From CAYSGX01 sp964518215 (lineage in GTDB: Bacteria > Bacteroidota > Bacteroidia > Chitinophagales > CAIOSU01), in NCBI GenBank assembly GCA_964518215.1, contig CAZFFP010000040.1, positions 1 through 33,173 on the forward strand: a stretch of DNA of 33,173 bases. Reading direction: 5' to 3'. The notes beneath the pieces were generated by a model that was given only the letters and a program-made list of their open reading frames with translations, was not told the DNA's origin and did not search any database. Shown here in pieces: positions 15,501-24,500 of the stretch; position 1 is the stretch's first letter, and every line of letters begins with the position of its first letter. The translations under genes were made by a program, and so were the position numbers.

Positions 15501-18500
15501 CGGAAGTGATGCTTCCATCACTGCATTGCTTAGCCCGGTTGTTCCGTTTAATGATGGAGTAAACAACGTATCGGTGCGCTTATTGAACAGTGGAGCGCAA
15601 ACCATCAACAATGTAACTATCAACTGGAAAATTAATGGCATTGCTCAGACACCTTATGCGTGGACGGGCAGCTTAAGCGCAGGTTTGCACATAGATGTGC
15701 AGGTTGGCGCTTACCAATTTTTGCCCGGCATAGCTTATGATATTGAAATATTTTCTTCCAATCCCAACGGACAGGCAGACCAACAGCCCGCCAACGATAC
15801 TATTCGCGTGAATGGATTGTATGCATCCATGCAGGGTGTTTACACAATAGGCGGAAGCAGTCCGGATTTTGCGAATTTCATCAGTGCAACAAATGCTTTT
15901 CAAATAGGCGGAATAACGGGCGATGTTACCTTTCATGTGCGTGGGGGCAACTACAATGAACAGTTGCAGATTACTTCTTACGCAGGTATGCAGGTAGGAC
16001 GAAGAATAGCATTCATGAAAGAGCCGGGGGCAACACAAAATGTTGTGTTACAATTCAATTCAAGTGTTTCAAATAATTACACCCTTCAAATTCTGAATGC
16101 TTCTTACATTACTTTCAAAGACATCACCATACAGGCGCTGAACAACACTTACGGAATTGCAGCAGAACTGAAAGCAACAGCAACGGATAATTATTTCAGA
16201 AACATACAATTCATCAGTCCAACCACTGCGGGTAGTTCGACCAACAATGCAGTGGTTTTTGCTGATAATGGTTTGTTTCACTCTTTACTTATTGACAGTT
16301 GTAGTTTTCAGGGAGGAAGTTATTCGGTGTATGTTTCGGGGCAGTCTGCAAATTATTCAACAGTCGTTACCATTTCCAATAACAATATTTCAGGCGTAAG
16401 GCATCAGGCAATTTTTGTGCGCTATTGTAATGCTCCTCAAATCAGAAGCAATATGGTTTCGGGCAGCGGAGCATCTGCCACTTTTTATGCCATATACATG
16501 ACTAATTGCAGCGAAGGTTTCAAGATTGAAAAAAATAAAATAAGTGCAAGCCCGGCAAATGGTATTTTCCTGGGAAGCAGCGGAAACGTAACGAATCGCG
16601 GGCTAATTGCCAATAACTTCATTCAGTGCGGCAATACCGGAAGTGCAGCAGGAATTGAGCTTTCAGCTGCTTCTTATTCCAATGTATATTACAACAGTGT
16701 CAACCTGACATCTACAAGCGCTACATTAGGCAGAGCATTTGTAATCAGCAATGGCACCGATAATAATCTTCGCAATAATATATTTTATAATAGTGGTGGA
16801 GGTTATGCCTTGTATGTAAACAATGGCATTGTAATCAATAATATCAATTACAATAATTATTACACCACCGGAAGTAATCTCGCATTTTGGGGTGGTTCTA
16901 ACAGAGTAAATATTACCGAATTACAAAATGCCAACGGGAAAGACCAAAATTCATTATCGGTCAATCCTTTCTTTGCATCTGCCACCGATTTACATGCATC
17001 CAATCCCTTGCTGTTTGCAGCGGGTGTTCCTGTTGCTGAAGTTGCAGATGATATTGATGGTGATATCAGAAGCCTCACCACACCTTGCATTGGCGCTGAT
17101 GAATTTCAGATTGCAGCCAACGACATTGGCATTCTTCAAGTGCTATCTCCTAAAACCGATTGTGGACAAAGCGCCAATACACCCATAAAAGTGCGCATTC
17201 AGAATTTCGGCAGCCAATCGCAAACCGGATTTAATGTTACGGTGATAGTGAATGGAAATAATTTCACCGAAAATGTTGGTTCATTGGTTGTTCCGGCATT
17301 GTCAACTGCAGATTTTACTTTCACAGCAACTGCTAATGTAGCTGCATTGCAATCATACAATATTGTGGCATATACTTCGCTTGCTGCCGACCAAGACAAT
17401 AGCAATGATACCATTCAACTTTCCATTACTAACTATGCACCATTTTTATACACCGTTGGCACCAACCAAACGGTGTGTCAGGGAACAAATGTAAATCTTA
17501 CTGCCACCGGAGCGCTTTCATATTTGTGGAGTAACGGAGCCACTACTGCCAGCACACAAATCAATGCGCAGCAAACTTCTGCCCACTATGTTACCCTTAC
17601 CAACTTCAACGGTTGTGTGCGCACCGACAGTGTTACAATCACAGTGCTGTCTGCCCCTGCAATACCTTTGGTTTCGGTGAATGGCAACACGCAACTTTGC
17701 TTTGGCGATTCGGTGCAGTTGACTACTGATATTACCACTTACATTGTTTGGTCTAATGGAGCTAATACGTCTTCTATTTTTGTAAAAACCAACGGTAATT
17801 ATACCGTAACTCATACAGGTGCCAATGGCTGCACGAGCGTTTCTGCTCCGGTGAATGTATCTGTATTTAATCCCCCTACAACAACCCCGTCACTTGCCAA
17901 TACTATATGTTTGGGAGACAGCACCACGCTTACTGTAAATGGTGGACAGAGCTATGTTTGGAGCAACGGAGCCACTACTGCTTCTATTAAGGTAAGTCCG
18001 CCCGATACTACTGTTTATTCGGTGGTCATCACGTATCAAAATGTTTGCACTTTTGAGAAGAACCTTACGGTGAACGTGCTGCAACTACAAGTTCCTTCAA
18101 AAGTGAGCAATATGGTTCCGGTAAATGGAACAGCTAATCTCAATCCGCCAGTGCAACTATCGTGGGCACCCGGAGCCAATGCTACCCACTATGATGTTTA
18201 TGCTTGGGAAATAGGAACTTCCAAAACTTTAGTTGCTTTCAACCAAAGCGCTATTTCATATAATTACAACCCGCCCAACTATGGCGCTGCTTATTACTGG
18301 CAGGTGATATCTAAAAACGATTGCCATACCACATTAGGCGACACCCTGACTTTTGAAACAAGAATTCTTCCCGACCTGATTATTGATTCTCTGGAAGCTC
18401 CCTCTAATATTGTTTCGGGCAGTACCATTACCGTTACCTGGCGGGTGAAAAACATTGGTGCGGGCACTACCGGCTCTGCCACCTGGCGCGATTATGTATG

Positions 18501-21500
18501 GCTGTCTTTAGATCAAAACCTTAGTGCACAAGGAGATATTTTTCTGACTTCTTTTCCCAATCTATCCTATCTGCATCCTAATGAAAGTTATCTCAGAACG
18601 GCAACAGTGCAAGTTCCTATTAATGTTTTTGGCAACTACCGTCTGTTTGTAATTACCGACAATTTAGATGACCAATGCCAGTCGTTGTGCTATATGCCCG
18701 AAACTAACGAACTAAACAATTCTGCTAACTCGGGCATCTTAATTACTCCTGCTCCATCACCAGACTTACAAGTGGTATCTGTGGGTGCGCCTACGGCTGC
18801 ATTCGGAGGCGATTTTATTCCGGTTACTTACACAGTAAAAAATTTCAACCCCGTTGTAGCTGTTGGAACGTGGTCGGATGGTATTTATATTTCTCCTAAC
18901 AGTGTATTTGATATTAACGATGCACATCTTTTATTTTATGTAAATGCACCACAAACGATACTACAATTTGATAGTTCATACACCGTAACCCAATTGGTCA
19001 GGATACCATATCAATACAGCGGAAATTATTGGATACATGTATTCACCGACAAAAATCAGCAGTTGTATGAAAGCACTTTTGAAGGCAACAATATCAGGGC
19101 TACAGATATTCCTATACAGGTTACGTTGACGCCACCGGCTGACCTCACGGTTTCATCCCTTTCTGTGCCTTCCACCGGACTTTCCAATCAGCCCATATCC
19201 ATTTCCTATACTGTTACCAATCAGGGAGCAACGCCTTTTGTTGCTGTATGGAAAGACAAAATATATCTTTCTACTCAAAACACTTTTAATCCTGTCAATG
19301 CTACTTTACTTAACACGCAAACCTATACCAACGGGCTAAACTTTCACAACGGAGAAAGTTATACGCGAAACATCACGCCCACACTGCCCCAAGGCATCAG
19401 CGGCAATTATTATATCTATGTGTTCACCGATGCTGACGACAATTTGTTTGAATACATTTTTGAAAATAACAACGTAAGGAGAAGCATCGCTCCGGTAGCA
19501 ATTTCTTTATCTCCTTATCCCGATTTGGTGGTAGCTCAGCATGGGTTTGTAAACGACACCATATTCACCGGTCAGAATGCAACCGTTCAATGGACAATAA
19601 AAAATCAGGGAACAGGCGCCACTACCGCCACCTGGCGCGACAGATTTATACTTTCTACCAATCCCATGCTCACTACACCCGGTGGCGTATATCTGGTTGC
19701 GCTTAACAGTAGTTCGGCAAGTCTTGCTTCCGGAGATTCGTTAAGCCGAACGGCTTCCGTTGCCATACCTTCAACCCTACAACAGGATTGGTATTATTTG
19801 TATGTATTGACCGATGAATTGAATTCCAATTATGAATTCATTTTTGAAAACAACAACTTCTCTGCCGGTGTGCCAATCTTTGTGAAGCGCCCGGTGGTGC
19901 CTCCCACCTTTTCAGATTTAGTAATTGACAGCGCTCAGATTGCCGCTTCACTCAACAGCGGCTCTACAACATCATTGTTTTTTAGAGTGAAGAATAATGG
20001 TCCTGATACAACCAATGCAGGATATTGGAACGATCGCGTTTACCTTTCGGCTGATACCATATATGATAATAATGATGCGTTGTTGGCATCGCTCAGCAGA
20101 CAAACTGTTTTGAGTGGGGGACAAACCTATCAGCATATTCAAAACGTAACACTTCCGAATGGTATTTCAGGAAACTATTTCGTGATTATTGAAACTGATT
20201 TTACCAATTCTGTAACCATTGAAATTTCAGAAACCAACAACCGCCTGCTCATTCCGGTTACTGTTCAACTCACGCCCTGGTCTGATTTGGAATTGACATC
20301 CCTTAATGCACCGGCTACTGTTTATGCCGGACAGCAGGTTGCTGTGCAATATACGGTTAGAAACAACGGACCTGCCGCATTATCACCAAGCAATGTTGCC
20401 GACCGTGTATGGCTTTCACTCACTCCGGGCTACAATATCAATACCGCACATGTTCTGAACCAGAATTTCAAAAGCAGAACCTTGAATGTGGGGCAGAGTT
20501 ACAGCGACAGTGTTATGGTAACTATTCCGCCATTCCTCACCGGAAATTATTTCCTTTCGTTGAAAACCGACTTCAGCAATCTGGTATATGAACACCTTTC
20601 CGAAAACAATAATGAATTAAACACAAGCATTAATATTTTACCTGCCAGCAGCGCTAACTATGATTTTGAAATCACACAATTTATCTGGCCCGATACTTTA
20701 ATGTTGGGCGATGATGCAACAATTACATACAATGTAAAAAATATAGGAACTTCTGCTTTCAGTGGCAATCTGAAAGATGCTTTGTATTATTCAAAAGACA
20801 ATCAGTTTGATGGAGCAGTTGACCCCTTGTTTGCCGATAGAACTGTTCCGATATTTTTACCACCGGGCGATTCGGTTTCAACTTTCATTTATGGCAAAGT
20901 GAAAGAAATTGATGCCGATGAATATCATGGCATCATGCGCACCAACCTGAACAATATTCCCGAAACCAATTATCAAAACAATATTAAAGTAAGCGCGGCA
21001 AAAGCTGTGGTTGATGCGCGTGAAATTGCGCTCGATGTATGGGAATACAATTCAACCCTAAATCAAGGTGAATACATTTATTACAAAGTAGATGTAGCAG
21101 CAGGATTAGACTTGCTTCTCACGCTGAACACTAATTATGTGGCAGCCCGTAATGAAGTGTATGTGGCTTATAATCGCACACCTACCACTGCCGATTATGA
21201 CAGTAAACATTTGTATCCTATTGCTCCCAACCAAATAGTATTGCTGCCCAACTCGCAAGCAGGCACTTACTATATTTTTATCAAAACCATTACGATGTCG
21301 GGTCAGTCGCAGGATATTGAATTGCTGGTGCAGGCGTTACCATTTTCATTGCTGAATATCCAACCGTTCCGCGTAGGGCAGGGCGTGGTTACTACACGAG
21401 TGAACGGTGCAGGGTTTCGGCAAGGCATGAATCTTTTCCTGAGAAGCGGCAATACCAATATGGCTCAGGCAACGATTATTGATTTTACCAACAGCATGAC

Positions 21501-24500
21501 GGTGCGCGCACGTTGGGATTTGTCTTCAGTTCCTTTGGGTGTGTATGACTTAGTGGCAGTGAATCCTGATTCTTCCGAAGTGATATTGAGCAATGCAGTA
21601 GAGGTGCAGAAAAAAAGTGATTATGCAATCGGTTCGGTGATGCAAACGCCCAGTGCTATCAGGCAAGACAAAGCAGGAACCGTTACTACTGTTATTGAAA
21701 ACATAGGTAATGTAGATATTCCTATAGTGAAAGGTGAAGTAACCATCAACAAATTGATTGGGTTGTATAATGTTCAAAAATACGGAAGGGTGTTTTTGAT
21801 GGACGATTTGATAGATACTCTCTTTCTTGAGGATTATCGCTACAAGGTGGTGGGCGACAATAAAGCTGTTCCGTTTATGGCAAGAAATCTGGAGCCGGGC
21901 GAACAGTTTTTTGTATCGTTCGAAATATCCAATTTCCCATTTACGCCCGTGCGGTTGAAAGTTGAAGGTAAAGGCGCTTCTATGGAAGAATTTTTAACGG
22001 CTCAGATAGGAATGATAGAGCGAACCAGACAAATGGCATTACGGAATTTCTTGGATAGTCTTATCCTATATCCTGATGCGCTTACACTTTTGAAAAATCC
22101 TGTGGCATACAGAAATGCAGTAATTGGAAAATATATTGAAAAAGGATTTTTAGAACCTTCAGATACAATTGGATTGTTACCGCCATGTCCGGGTTGCGGC
22201 ACTTTTGCCTATGAGCCGGGCACCAGCCCGGGAGTGGACGAATTTCCACAGGTTGAATTTGGAGCAGGCGGCTCGTACATATGGGAAATCAACGACCCGC
22301 AGGGTGATGCCGGAGAGAAACAAGGATGGGATTTAATCAAAACTTCAGGAAATCTTACAATTACTGCTACATCTTCATCAAAATTTGAAATATTAATAGT
22401 TCCTTTAAGCAGCTATACCAACGCTGTTGATTTTCTCACTACTTGGGAGCCTGGTTATTCTCGTTGTTGGTCCATTGCCATAGCAGAAAGCGGAATTTCA
22501 GGTTTTGACCCCAATAAATTTTTCATCAACAGTTCCTTGTTTGAACAGCGCAATACCATCTATGGCGGAACTTTCAGTGTCTCCCTCAGTGGCGATACGT
22601 TGTTACTTTGTTTCAACGCTCGCACACCCAATTGGGGAGAAAACGGTTTTCCCGGAGGAGACGGGCATCCCGGCAAAAATGGTGGCAGAGGCGGATCAGG
22701 AGGCGATGGCACTTGCAACTTAGCTCCCGGAAATGGAGGCACTGGCGGTAAAGGAGGTATTGGTATTCCTGCTCAGTATTCACTAACCGGTCAGAATATT
22801 TTGCCCGGCAAAGGCGGCAATGGCGGCAAAGGTGGCGACCAACTTTGCGGGTTGGCAGGCGTAGGACCCAATGCCAATATGGGAGGTAGTGGTGGACCCG
22901 GAGGAGCAGGCGGACAGGGCGGTCCCGGACAAAATGGTGGAGATGGTGGCGATGGCGGTGGTGGTGGCAGTGGCGGTGCAGGTGGAAATGGCGGTGGTGG
23001 TGGCAATGGCGGACAAGGTGGTGGCGGTGAATCTGGTGGCTCCGGAGGCAGTGGCGGCTCTGGTGGCGACCCGGGATCTAGTGGTGGTTCCGGTGGTGGA
23101 GGAACTGGTGGACCCGGTGGACCCGGTGGGCCAGGAGGTCCCGGTGGACCTGGTGGACCTGGTGGACCCGGAGGTCCTCCCGGTGATGATGGAAGCGATG
23201 GGAATGATGATGCTAATTCAACATGGAATCCACCTTACATACCTATTCCAGTTCCTGAACCATTCGACCCTTATGAATTTACTACAAGTGTAGGATGTTG
23301 GGGTAGCTATATTGATTCCACTTCTGTTTTAGAAGAATGTCAACAATTTTGGGGAAGGCTGGATTGTGGCACCGGTCTGGTTAATTGCGGAGTTGACTTA
23401 GTGAAATACACAGCGCTCGGAGCGGTGGCAGGAGCAGGTGTTGGTGCAATTGCAGGTGCCGCTTGGGCAGGTCTCGGATGCGCTCTAACTATTTATAATT
23501 GTGCAGGAGGCAACGAAACTTCTAATGCTGCCGGTTGCGTAATGGGTGCAATTTCTGCTGTCTCAAGTGGCCCCGGAAACTTGATAAGTTGCGGTTATCT
23601 CACTTGTGAAGCCATTCCTATTGTTGTTGGTTGCGACCCAAATGAAATTTTAGGTCCTGCTGGATTTGACTCTGTTCGATTTGTTTCAGTGAAAGATACT
23701 TTGGGTTATATCATCAACTACGAAAACGATCCAGATTTGGCATCTGCACCCGCACAAAGAGTGGTGATTCGTCAGCCCTTAGATTCCAATGTAAATCCTT
23801 TTTCAGTCAGATTAAGCGATTTTGGTTTCCGCGGAATGACATTCAATGTTCCTGCTAATACTATTAATTACAGCACAACGCTCAATACTTTCGACAGCAT
23901 TGATGTCAATGTGCAGGTAACAGCCGGTTTGGATATAGTGAACAAAGAAGTGTTCTGGATATTCCAATCTATTGACCCAGGCACGGGATTACCGCCTTAC
24001 GACCCGTTCAAAGGTTTTTTGGCAGTGAACGATTCGCTGGGCAATGGCGAAGGATTTGTGTCCTATCGAGTAAGACCAATATCAAATGCTCAAACGGGCG
24101 ATTCAGTAAGTGCTACTGCAAGCATTGTATTCGATGTAAACGACCCGATTGTAACCAATACATGGGTAAACATTATTGATGCCGTGGCACCAACAAGTGT
24201 GTTGCAGCCGCTACCTGTAATCACCCCCTCCACTACATTCGCCCTGCATTGGTCGGCACAAGACGATGCAGACGGTTCAGGGGTCAGAGATTTCAAATTA
24301 TATTATGCTGAAGACGGTTCAGCAATGACTTTGTATCAGGAGAACATTGCTGATACATTTGTCAGCTTCTCGGGCAGTGTTGGAAAACAATATGACTTCA
24401 TGGTGATTTCGCGCGATAACGTGAACAATGTAGAAGTAAAAACTCAACCTGAAACTTCAACTTACATTCAGCCGGTAGGACAAATTACAGTTATTCAGCC

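Noticed and set aside
22783..23293. Pro-rich and Val/Asp/Pro-rich ORFs on both strands over the Gly-rich region
   Set aside because: Products of reading GGT/GGA repeats in other frames; the main frame is continuous through the region and gives a coherent secreted protein.
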